A stretch of 37,911 nt of DNA from Acidobacteriota bacterium (lineage in GTDB: Bacteria; Acidobacteriota; Thermoanaerobaculia; Gp7-AA8), in the NCBI GenBank assembly GCA_021325515.1, contig JAJPHC010000056.1, positions 1-37,911 of the forward strand, in the 5' to 3' direction. Positions within the stretch are counted from its first letter, which is position 1. The number at the start of each line of letters is the position of its first letter. Under the pieces are notes generated by a model. That model was not told the origin of the DNA. It made no database searches and saw nothing but the letters and a program-made list of their open reading frames with translations. Positions 11,240 through 18,372 of the stretch are shown here, in pieces. The position numbers were made by a program, and so were the translations under genes.

Positions 11240-12217
11240 ATGAAGAAACTTGCACTTGCCATCGCTTTCTCCGCCGCCGCGACCAGCCTCTCCGCGGCCC
11301 AGGTCGTCGAAGCCATCGTGCTTCGCGTCGGCGACCGCATCATCACCACGAGCCAGTACGCCAAGCGCGTTCACGACGGCTACTCGGAAATCGAGCAGAC
11401 CGTGCCGCTCGAGCAGCAGGCTGCGAGAAAAGCGGAGTTCAAGAAGAACTTCATGGACGATCTGATCAGCGAGCTGCTGATCAAGGATCGCGCGGACCGG
11501 ATCGGCGTCAACGTGACCGAGGCCGAGATGAAGGACGCCGTGATGCGGCTCAAAGAGCAGTACGGCATCACGACCGACCAGCAGTTCGAAGAGTCGCTGC
11601 AGAAGTCGGGACTCACGCGCGCCGACATGGAAGCGCGTCTCCGCGACACGCTGATCAGCAACAAGGTCTTCTCCCGCGAGCTTCGCAACCGCGAGGAGCT
11701 GACGGATCGCGAGCTCCGCGAGCGCTACGACCGCGAGAAGGAGCGCTACCGGCTTCCGGAGCGCGCACGCCTGCGCGAGATCGTCGTGCTGCGCCCCGAG
11801 GGCAATCCGGGCAACGCGCAGAAGGCCGAGCAGAAGGCGAATGACATCGCGACACAGGCCCGCAATGGCGCCGACTTCGCGAAACTCGCGCAGACCTTCT
11901 CCGAATCCGGCTCGAAGGACAAAGGCGGCGACCTCGGCGAAGTCGCACGCGGCGAGCTCCTCCCTGATCTCGACAAGGCCGTGTTCAACAACCCGGCCGG
12001 CACCGTGATCGGACCTCTCAACACGAAGTCCGGCTGGCACATCATCAAAGTCGAAACGCGTCTCCCGTCCGAAGTTCCCGCGTTCGAATCGCTCAAGGAC
12101 AAGATCCGCAAGGACGCCGGCGACGACGCCTTCCAGCGCGATTTCAAGGCGTATATCGAGCGCCTCCGCAAAGACGCCTACATCCAGATCAACGAGAAGA
12201 ACATCCCTTCGGTTTAA
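11240..12217 (+). CDS. SurA-like periplasmic peptidyl-prolyl isomerase
   Basis: 325 residues from ATG 11240 (an upstream in-frame ATG at 11210 is less likely). The Sec signal peptide MKKLALAIAFSAAATSLSA has a likely cut before AQVV. The SurA N-terminal helical domain spans about 21-165 (LRVGDRIITTSQY; DLISELLIKDRAD). One parvulin domain spans 175-274 (ARLREIVVLRP, KDKGGDLGEVARGEL, SGWHIIKVETR). E. coli SurA has two parvulin domains; this protein has one. The role is likely chaperoning of outer-membrane proteins, inferred from the family. It heads a unit with the small membrane gene 12 nt downstream. Confidence 0.9.
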   Translation: MKKLALAIAFSAAATSLSAAQVVEAIVLRVGDRIITTSQYAKRVHDGYSEIEQTVPLEQQAARKAEFKKNFMDDLISELLIKDRADRIGVNVTEAEMKDAVMRLKEQYGITTDQQFEESLQKSGLTRADMEARLRDTLISNKVFSRELRNREELTDRELRERYDREKERYRLPERARLREIVVLRPEGNPGNAQKAEQKANDIATQARNGADFAKLAQTFSESGSKDKGGDLGEVARGELLPDLDKAVFNNPAGTVIGPLNTKSGWHIIKVETRLPSEVPAFESLKDKIRKDAGDDAFQRDFKAYIERLRKDAYIQINEKNIPSV

Positions 12218-12229
12218 ACTGAAGGGACC

Positions 12230-12604
12230 ATGCTCCTCATCGCGGGGCTCGTCCTGATGCTTCTCGGCCTGATTTCGGGCGCGGGCATCGTCGCCTCGTC
12301 GATCGGAATGCTCAGCGTGACCCACGACCTCACGCTCTGGATCATGTTCCCGGCCGGCTCGTTTCTCGGCCTGATCCTCGCGGCGCTCGGCTCGCGCACG
12401 AGCGCGATTACGATGCTGATGCGTCTGAGCGGAGCGCTGATGCTCATCCTCGCACTCGGCTCGATCGCAGTCCTCGTCCTCGGCAGCATGGGGCTCCTGC
12501 CCGAGCCGCGCACGTTCGCGCCGCTCTGGTACGTCTTCGGCGTCGGTCTCTTCGCCGGCGCATCCGGCTTTCTCGCATCCGCGCGCCCCGGCCAGCCTGC
12601 ATAG
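12230..12604 (+). CDS. Small inner-membrane protein, four predicted helices, unknown function
   Basis: 124 residues, not recognised. Four hydrophobic segments are visible: about 3-27, 36-55, 62-87 and 98-117, joined by short loops. GAAGGGA sits 4 nt before the ATG, and the gene begins 12 nt after the surA-like stop, so it is probably co-transcribed with that gene. No catalytic or binding motif can be seen. The short C-terminus (SARPGQPA) is polar. Confidence 0.7.
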   Translation: MLLIAGLVLMLLGLISGAGIVASSIGMLSVTHDLTLWIMFPAGSFLGLILAALGSRTSAITMLMRLSGALMLILALGSIAVLVLGSMGLLPEPRTFAPLWYVFGVGLFAGASGFLASARPGQPA

Positions 12605-12649
12605 GCGCCATCCCCTCTACTCGCTGTAGACCGAGGTAAGCTCGCTCCC

Positions 12650-13291
12650 ATGCTGGAACGAGCGATCGATGCAGTCCGCCGCCTGCGGCCGAAGCGCGTC
12701 GTCTTCTTCACGGGGGCTGGTGTTTCGGCGGAGAGCGGAATACCGACCTTTCGCGGCGAGGGCGGCCTGTGGCGGAACTTTCGCGCGGAGGAGCTCGCGA
12801 CGCCGGAAGCGTTCGCGCGCGATCCGGAGCTCGTGCTCGAGTGGTACGGATGGCGCCGCGAGCTCATTCGCCAGGCCCAACCAAACGCTGCACACCTCGC
12901 GATCGCGCGTGTCGAGGATGGCATCGTCGTCACGCAGAATGTCGACGGCCTTCACACGCGCGCCGGCTCGCGCGACGTCATCGAATTGCACGGCAACATC
13001 TTTCGCGAGCGGCCGGCAGGCAATTACCTGCGGCCCGACGTCGTCTGGTTCGGCGAGATGCTTCCGCCCGCCGCCGTCGACCGCGCCGTGAGCGCGATCC
13101 AGGAGGCCGAGCTCCTCCTCGTCATCGGCACCTCCAGCGTCGTCTATCCGGCCGCAGGTCTCGTGACTCTGCATCGCGGCCTCTCGATCGAGATCAATCC
13201 CCAACCGGGCGCTGCATGCACGATCTCGCTGCCGATGACCGCCGTCGAGGCAACGCCGGCGATCGTCGATGCGATTCTGGAGTCGCGATGA
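12650..13291 (+). CDS. cobB: Sirtuin NAD-dependent protein deacylase lacking the zinc module
   Basis: 213 residues. NAD-binding GAGVSAESGIPTFRG (22-36), TQNVDGLH (95-102), catalytic His114 in ELHGN, DVVWFGE, GTSSVVYPA (160-168) and INP are all present. Tyr66 and Arg69 (WYGWRR) fit the Y-x-x-R pair that class III sirtuins use to bind succinyl or malonyl groups. Between HGN and RPDVVW there are only about 12 residues, where normal family members carry a zinc ribbon with four cysteines. The only cysteine is Cys190. The gene overlaps radC as ATGA. TAAGCT lies 7 nt before the ATG. Confidence 0.88.
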   Translation: MLERAIDAVRRLRPKRVVFFTGAGVSAESGIPTFRGEGGLWRNFRAEELATPEAFARDPELVLEWYGWRRELIRQAQPNAAHLAIARVEDGIVVTQNVDGLHTRAGSRDVIELHGNIFRERPAGNYLRPDVVWFGEMLPPAAVDRAVSAIQEAELLLVIGTSSVVYPAAGLVTLHRGLSIEINPQPGAACTISLPMTAVEATPAIVDAILESR

Positions 13292-13950
13292 CCGATCGGA
13301 TCGCCGACCTTCCCCGCGACGAACGCCCGCGCGAGCGGATGCAAAGGCACGGAGCCCAGGCGCTCTCCGATGCCGAGCTTCTCGCTCTGCTCCTCGGCTC
13401 CGGCACGCGCGGGCGCAGCGCCGTGCACGTTGCGCGCGACCTCCTGGCCGATGGACTCACACAACTCGGCCGCCGTGATTTCACCGAGCTCGCGCGCACA
13501 CACGGCGTCGGCGCGGCGAAAGCTTCCCGCATCGCCGCCGCGTTCGAGATCGCCCGCCGCATGCACATGCCCGAATCGCGCATCGCGTACGCAGCAGATA
13601 CATTCGGCGCATCGCTCATCCGCACGCATCAGTTCCACCAGGAGCACCTCGGCGCCGCGCTCCTCGATACGCACGACCGCCTTCTCAAGAATCAGACGAT
13701 CTTCGTCGGCACGATCAACAGCGCACTCGTCTCGACACGCGAGATCGTCCGTTACGCGGTGCTCAACAACGCAGCGGGGGTCGTGCTCTATCACAACCAT
13801 CCATCCGGCAACGCGACGCCGTCCGCGCACGATTCGCTCTTCACGAAGAAGATGCGCGAAGCCCTACAGCTCGTAGACATCGCGCTGGTCGATCACCTCG
13901 TGATCGGCGCGGACCGATATTCGTCGATGAAGGAGAAGGGGTGGATCTAG
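13288..13950 (+). CDS. radC: RadC family protein (JAMM/MPN domain)
   Basis: 220 residues from ATG 13288, overlapping the sirtuin stop codon as ATGA. A helix-hairpin-helix-like region (HGVGAAKASRIAAAFEIARR) precedes the RadC domain. The JAMM metal-binding motif is complete: HNHPSGNATPSAHD, preceded by TREIVRYAVL. RadC was named for DNA repair, but its molecular function is unsettled. JAMM folds are metallo-isopeptidases, so proteolysis or nuclease-like roles have been suggested. Coupling with a protein deacylase is unusual. Confidence 0.92.
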   Translation: MTDRIADLPRDERPRERMQRHGAQALSDAELLALLLGSGTRGRSAVHVARDLLADGLTQLGRRDFTELARTHGVGAAKASRIAAAFEIARRMHMPESRIAYAADTFGASLIRTHQFHQEHLGAALLDTHDRLLKNQTIFVGTINSALVSTREIVRYAVLNNAAGVVLYHNHPSGNATPSAHDSLFTKKMREALQLVDIALVDHLVIGADRYSSMKEKGWI

Positions 13951-13965
13951 TGCTCTGTCCTGACG

Positions 13966-14012
13966 GTCGCCGGGCGGGGCGCCCGGCGACTGCGGATGGG
14001 ACGTCCGCGCTC
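13966..14012. terminator. Hairpin pair between convergent radC and ilvE
   Basis: A perfect 11-bp stem with a GGG loop spans 13966-13990 (GTCGCCGGGCG / CGCCCGGCGAC). It is followed by GCGGATGGGACGTCCGCGCTCC, which resembles the GCGGACGaggCGTCCGCGCTCC element at 30397-30419. There is no T-tract on either side. The position between two converging genes suggests bidirectional termination. Confidence 0.55.
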
Positions 14013-14014
14013 CG

Positions 14015-14992
14015 TTACGCGCGGGACAAGCTCAACGCCGGCTTCGCCGTCTCCGCGTTCTTCGCGGCATACACCGGCGTGAACCAGTTGTAGCGGTCAG
14101 GGATCGCGCCGTTGATGTAGTCGAAGAATTCCTTCTGGATCCGTTCGGTCACCGGGCCGCGCTTGCCGCTGCCGACCTTGATGCGATCGATCGAACGGAT
14201 CGGCGTCACTTCCGCCGCGGTGCCTGTGAAGAACACTTCATCCGCGATGTACAGCGCCTCGCGCGGAATGAGCGTCTCGACGACTTCGAATCCGAGGTCG
14301 CGCGCGATGCGCATGATGCTGGAGCGCGTAATGCCGGCGAGCACCGACGCGCCGAGCGGCGGGGTGCCGATGCGTCCCTCGCGCACCACGAAGATGTTCT
14401 CGCCCGAGCCTTCGCTCACGTATCCGTTGACATCGAGCGCGATGCCTTCTGCGTATCCATCCGCCGCAGCTTCTTGGCGGATGAGAATCGAGTTCATGTA
14501 GTTGCCGGTGGCCTTGGCGAGAGCGGGGAACGTGTTCGGCGCCATGCGGTTCCACGATGAGACGCGCACGTCGACGCCCTGTTCGATCGCCTCCGGTCCG
14601 AGGTACTTGCCCCACTTCCACGCCGCGATCACGACATCGACCGGGCACGAGCCGGGGAACACGCCGAGGGAGTGATAGCCGCGATAAACGATGGGGCGGA
14701 GATAGCAATCCTGAAATTCGTTTGCCGCAACGGTATCGACGCAGGCCTGCTTGAACTCTTCGAAGGAGTAAGGCACGTCCATGCGATAGATCTTGCAGGA
14801 GTCGTAGAGGCGGCGCGCGTGCTCCTCGAGCCGGAAAATCGCCGGTCCCTGGTTCGCCGTGTTGTAGCAACGAATTCCTTCAAAGAGGCCCGAACCGTAG
14901 TGAACGGCGTGCGTGAGAACGTGGATCTTGGCGTCGGCAAAGTCGACAAGCCGTCCATTCATCCAGATTTTCTTGACTTCTTCGAACGGCAT
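14015..14992 (-). CDS. ilvE: Branched-chain-amino-acid aminotransferase
   Basis: 325 residues, class IV PLP aminotransferase fold. Lys160 (FPALAKATGNYMNS) is the expected PLP Schiff-base residue. LFEGIRCYNT, YLRPIVYRGY, SEGSGENIF and GTAAEVTPI are typical of the family. It catalyses the last transamination in Val, Leu and Ile synthesis and the first step in their breakdown. AGGAGG lies 4 nt before the ATG. A near-consensus promoter (15063-15092) leaves a leader of about 64 nt. No attenuator peptide or T-box was seen in that leader. Confidence 0.96.
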   Translation of the reverse strand: MPFEEVKKIWMNGRLVDFADAKIHVLTHAVHYGSGLFEGIRCYNTANQGPAIFRLEEHARRLYDSCKIYRMDVPYSFEEFKQACVDTVAANEFQDCYLRPIVYRGYHSLGVFPGSCPVDVVIAAWKWGKYLGPEAIEQGVDVRVSSWNRMAPNTFPALAKATGNYMNSILIRQEAAADGYAEGIALDVNGYVSEGSGENIFVVREGRIGTPPLGASVLAGITRSSIMRIARDLGFEVVETLIPREALYIADEVFFTGTAAEVTPIRSIDRIKVGSGKRGPVTERIQKEFFDYINGAIPDRYNWFTPVYAAKNAETAKPALSLSRA

Positions 14993-15062
14993 ACGGCCTC
15001 CTGCGCCAGTTGAGGGGTGGTTGATACAACACGACCGTGCTCGGGGGTCCGAGGTCGGGCCG

Positions 15063-15092
15063 AGTATAGGTGCCGCTGATTCGGCAAGTCAA
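15063..15092 (-). promoter_or_regulatory. Near-consensus sigma70 promoter of ilvE
   Basis: On the minus strand TTGACT (complement of 15087-15092), an 18-nt spacer, then TATACT (complement of 15063-15068). Both hexamers match at 5 of 6 positions. On the plus strand TATAAA (15096-15101) could serve the divergent dehydrogenase, but it lacks a clear -35. Confidence 0.75.
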
Positions 15093-15129
15093 TGCTATAA
15101 ACCTGCCACTGGTTACGGCTCGCAAACGT

Positions 15130-15912
15130 ATGAAGTGGAAAGAAAAAACGGTCGTCGTCACGGGTGCTTCGAGCGGGATCGGACGCGCCGTTGCCGTCGA
15201 GCTTGCGAAACGCGGCGCATCCGTCGTTCTGGCTGCGCGCCGTGCCGCGGAGCTCGACGCCGTGGATCAACTCTGCCGTGCCGCTGGAGGGGCAGCCACG
15301 ACCGTGGTCACCGATGTCCGTGATCCCGCCGCGTGCAAACGGCTCATCGAGTCGGCAGGAAGAGTCGACGTGCTGATCAACAACGCCGGCTTCGCGATCT
15401 TCGACGCGATCGAACAGGCACGCCCCGACGAGCTGGAGTCGATGATGCAGACGAACTACTTCGGCGCCGTCTGGTGTACGCAGGCGGTGCTGCCGCAGAT
15501 GCTCGCGCGGCGCGAAGGGACGATCGTCAACGTGGCCTCGATCGCCGGCATCATGGGCTACGCGCGGATGGGCGGCTACTGCGCGACGAAGTTCGCGATG
15601 ATCGGCTTCAGCGAAGCGCTGCGCAGCGAAGTCGCGGGACGCGGCGTGCGCGTGGCGATCGTCTGTCCGGGCACGACCGAGACCGAGTTTTTCGTGAAAG
15701 CCGAGCGCGGCAAGATGCCGGGCGCCTCGCGCCTCATTCTCGGCGTGAGCGCTGAGCGCGTCGCGCGCGTCGTCTGCAAGTCGGCCGAGGACGGGCGGTA
15801 CCGCCGCATCGTGCCCTGGCCGGCCGCGGCCTACATGCGGCTCAAGGAGATCTTCCCGCGCGTCGCGCACTTCTTCATGCGCCGGGTCTCCGGCCTGATG
15901 GAGAAGGAATGA
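15130..15912 (+). CDS. Short-chain dehydrogenase/reductase (classical SDR)
   Basis: 260 residues from ATG 15130. The Rossmann motif TGASSGIG (12-19), NNAG, catalytic Ser in NVASIAG and YCATK (Y-x-x-x-K) mark a classical SDR that uses NAD(P)H. The Arg residues after strand 2 (AARRAAELD) favour NADPH. The C-terminus beyond the core (AAYMRLKEIFPRVAHFFMRR) is basic and amphipathic and may touch the membrane. The substrate is not known. It overlaps the rhomboid gene as ATGA, so the two are made together. Confidence 0.92.
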   Translation: MKWKEKTVVVTGASSGIGRAVAVELAKRGASVVLAARRAAELDAVDQLCRAAGGAATTVVTDVRDPAACKRLIESAGRVDVLINNAGFAIFDAIEQARPDELESMMQTNYFGAVWCTQAVLPQMLARREGTIVNVASIAGIMGYARMGGYCATKFAMIGFSEALRSEVAGRGVRVAIVCPGTTETEFFVKAERGKMPGASRLILGVSAERVARVVCKSAEDGRYRRIVPWPAAAYMRLKEIFPRVAHFFMRRVSGLMEKE

Positions 15913-16574
15913 CGCGTCTCAAAGAGGCGCCGGCAACCGGCGCGGTGCTGCTCTTCATCGCCATCGTCTTCTTCTCCGAGTGCCTCCTCGGTCCGCCGAT
16001 CGGAGCTCACTGGTACGACATCCCGATTGCGCCCATCAACATGAGCAGCCTCGTGATGATCGGTTCGATCACCGGCGAGGTCCTCGCCGCTCATCAGTAC
16101 TGGCGGCTGCTGTCCGCGATGTTCCTGCACGGAAGTCTCGTGCACTGGTTTCTCAATTCGCTCGCGCTCTTTCAACTCGGATCGCTGTACGAATCGGAGT
16201 TCGGTTCGCGCCGCTTCGCGCTCGTCTATCTCCTCACCGGAATCTGCGCGTCGCTCACGAGCGCGATCCATTTGCCGGAGGACGGCGCGTCGGTCGGCGC
16301 GAGCGGCGCTGTGCTCGGCGTGCTCGGCGCACTGATCTTCGCGATCCGCCGCTCGCATCTGCACGAGCAGCGCTGGGCGCGGTTCGTCATGTATCAGTTG
16401 ATGTTCTGGGCCGCCGTCAACGTGACGCTGCCGCTGTTCATCCCGGCGATCGACGAGTGGGCCCACACCGCCGGCGTCATCTCCGGGCTCCTCCTCGGGC
16501 TCGTGCTGCCGCACGGACAGCGCCCGCCGCCGGCGAGAACACGAACGGTGGATGTGGTGCCCTTCGAAGGTTGA
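15909..16574 (+). CDS. Rhomboid family intramembrane serine protease
   Basis: 221 residues, about six transmembrane segments. YWRLLSAMFLHGS and HWFLNSLALFQLG carry the family H-x-x-x-N stretch. The catalytic dyad is Ser132 (GASGAVLG) with His186 (WAHTAGVISG). Rhomboids cut membrane proteins within the lipid bilayer. The substrate is unknown. It is translationally coupled to the upstream SDR. A long decamer repeat starts at its stop codon. Confidence 0.93.
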   Translation: MTRLKEAPATGAVLLFIAIVFFSECLLGPPIGAHWYDIPIAPINMSSLVMIGSITGEVLAAHQYWRLLSAMFLHGSLVHWFLNSLALFQLGSLYESEFGSRRFALVYLLTGICASLTSAIHLPEDGASVGASGAVLGVLGALIFAIRRSHLHEQRWARFVMYQLMFWAAVNVTLPLFIPAIDEWAHTAGVISGLLLGLVLPHGQRPPPARTRTVDVVPFEG

Positions 16575-16732
16575 TGGGAGGATGGGACGGATGGGAGGAT
16601 GGGACGGATAGGACGGATGGGACCGATAGGACCTATGGGACCTATGGGTAGAGCGCCAGGATAGTTGAAAGGAATTTCTCATCTTTTCCACCCATCGGTC
16701 CCATCCGTCCCATCCGTCCCATTCGTCCCATC
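16573..16732. repeat. Decamer tandem repeats forming a long inverted repeat
   Basis: Tandem units of TGGGACGGAT type run from 16573 to about 16649. The complementary ATCCGTCCCA units run from 16690 to 16732, with a 40-nt non-repetitive spacer. The element fills the space between the convergent rhomboid and radical SAM genes and begins inside the rhomboid stop codon. It could form a very stable hairpin and act as a bidirectional terminator. Confidence 0.9.
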
Positions 16733-16736
16733 ATCA

Positions 16737-18347
16737 TCAATACAAAAACTCGAGCTTCTCCGCCGACGCCACGCGTTCCGGCACGATCGACATCAGCATG
16801 TGCCAGTTGATCGTCTTCCGGTCGAACGCCGGCATCCGGAGGATGGACAGCAGTTCCTGATGCTCCGGATGCGACGGGGAAGCGACATCCGTCCGTGCGA
16901 ACGTCGCCTCGTCATACGCGCCGTAGTTCACGACGCGCTGAAACCAGATCGAATCCGCGGAGAGGGAATCGGCCAGGTCGATGAAGGCCGGAATCTCGCG
17001 GAAGTTCGCCTGCTGCACGACGAAGTTCATCTGCAGCGACGCGATGCGATTCGAGCGCCGCATGCCGGAGAGATACTCCAGATTCTTCATCAGCACCGCC
17101 CACTTCCCCGGCCGCCGCAACTGCTCGTACGTCTCCGCGCGCGCAGCATCCACGGAGACCGACAGCACGCCGATCATCTCCGGGAGGTTTGGAAACTCCT
17201 GCCATCGATGCGGTGTCATGAGCAATCCATTCGTGATCAGGTAGACGCGGAGCCCGGGATACTCGGCGCGGTTGAGCGTGCGGAGAATGGAACGGAAATG
17301 CTTGCTGGCAAACGCTTCGCCGCCGCCGGTGATGTACGTGTGCCCCTGCACTCGGCGCAGCATCGGGAGAATCACCTTCTTCGATGCGCCGTCGTAAAGA
17401 TCGATCTCATCCGCTTTTGCAGAGACGATCTCGCTCCGGCACGACGGGCAGGCAAGATTGCACGTCGGCTCATGATTGAGCTCGAACATGAGCGGTGCCT
17501 CGCCGAGCCGCGTCACACGCTCGTCGATGTACCTCCGCAGCGCAGGCGTCGTGACCTCTTCCTTCAACGGCAGCTTGCGCGCCGTGATCATCGAGCATTG
17601 CGTGCGGCTGCAGTACCTGTAGTCGCCATCGAGAATCGAGCGGCGAATCTCCTGCGCCGCCTCGGAGTTCCAGATCGCGTCCGGCGACTCCGCCTCGGTG
17701 ATGTTGCCGATGGAGTACGGGACCCAGGCCGGGCAGGCGCAGGCGAAAGTCTCGCCGCGAAACCCGGTGGACATGTGCGTGAACGGCATGTGGCAGAAGC
17801 GCCGCGAGAGGTCGTAGTCCTGCGGCTGCGCGCGCTCGAGCAGTTGCTGCGCCGTCTGGCAGACGGCCTGCACGCGCAGGGCACGGCGAATGTGCTCCAC
17901 CGCGCGCTCGCTCTCGCCGCGGTCGAGCAGCAGTTCGGCCATCACCAGCAGCCCGGTACGGGAATCGGGCTCGTGCTCGAGGATGAGCGAAGCGAGATGC
18001 AGCGGATCGTTAGACAGATACTCGATCATCGCGCGGACGATGCGCACCTGAACCGAGATATCGACATAGGAACGGAGCGGCTGCCCTGCCACGTGAATGC
18101 TTCCGTCGTCGATCTGCTGCGCGCCGTCGAGCAGCGCCCGCACGAGCGGCCGGCCCTCGAGCCTCATCGCATTTCGCGTATGCACGGCAATCGCCGCCAG
18201 CATCTCGGCACGGTTCTCGGCGACGAGATCGCCGAATGCCGAGCGCAGCCACTGTTGCGCCGGCCGCCGGGCGAACGTCACGCGGTCGAGAAAATTCGAA
18301 GCACGCAGACGCACGCGCTTCAGCTTCCTGAGATGGGCTCTCCGCAC
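16737..18347 (-). CDS. Radical SAM protein with N-terminal TPR-like and SPASM-like regions
   Basis: 536 residues from GTG. Residues 100-175 look like helical repeats (LLVMAELLLDRGESERAVEHI). A cysteine-rich module follows at 185-251 (C185, C203, C205, C246, C251, with SIGNI and IWNSEAAQEIRRSIL), resembling a SPASM auxiliary iron-sulphur domain. The radical SAM core comes after it: CNLACPSC (C296, C300, C303) and the SAM-binding TGGGE (340-344). SPASM domains normally follow the core, so this order is reversed. The reaction is unknown. It diverges from the glycosyltransferase/methyltransferase operon with 25 nt between start codons, suggesting it acts in the same pathway. Confidence 0.88.
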   Translation of the reverse strand: MRRAHLRKLKRVRLRASNFLDRVTFARRPAQQWLRSAFGDLVAENRAEMLAAIAVHTRNAMRLEGRPLVRALLDGAQQIDDGSIHVAGQPLRSYVDISVQVRIVRAMIEYLSNDPLHLASLILEHEPDSRTGLLVMAELLLDRGESERAVEHIRRALRVQAVCQTAQQLLERAQPQDYDLSRRFCHMPFTHMSTGFRGETFACACPAWVPYSIGNITEAESPDAIWNSEAAQEIRRSILDGDYRYCSRTQCSMITARKLPLKEEVTTPALRRYIDERVTRLGEAPLMFELNHEPTCNLACPSCRSEIVSAKADEIDLYDGASKKVILPMLRRVQGHTYITGGGEAFASKHFRSILRTLNRAEYPGLRVYLITNGLLMTPHRWQEFPNLPEMIGVLSVSVDAARAETYEQLRRPGKWAVLMKNLEYLSGMRRSNRIASLQMNFVVQQANFREIPAFIDLADSLSADSIWFQRVVNYGAYDEATFARTDVASPSHPEHQELLSILRMPAFDRKTINWHMLMSIVPERVASAEKLEFLY

Positions 18348-18356
18348 GAGCGGCCG

Positions 18357-18366
18357 ATGTTACAGT
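18357..18366. promoter_or_regulatory. Overlapping divergent -10-like elements
   Basis: On the plus strand TACAGT (18361-18366) lies 6 nt before the GTG of the methyltransferase-glycosyltransferase. On the minus strand TAACAT (complement of 18357-18362) lies 9 nt before the GTG of the radical SAM gene. Neither has a recognisable -35. The overlap would make the two promoters mutually exclusive or jointly controlled. Confidence 0.4.
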
Positions 18367-18372
18367 AATCCG

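Noticed and set aside
10271-12325. Open frame of 684 codons opposite the two foldase genes
   Set aside because: It spans two real genes and the gap between them, has shadow composition and no domain.
14993-15062. Attenuator or T-box in the ilvE leader
   Set aside because: The leader of about 64 nt has only a short CTCGG / CCGAG stem, no leader peptide rich in branched-chain codons and no T-box sequence.
16665-18368. Open frame of 567 codons opposite the radical SAM gene
   Set aside because: Runs from the decamer repeat through the antisense of a well-supported gene; Arg/His-rich shadow.
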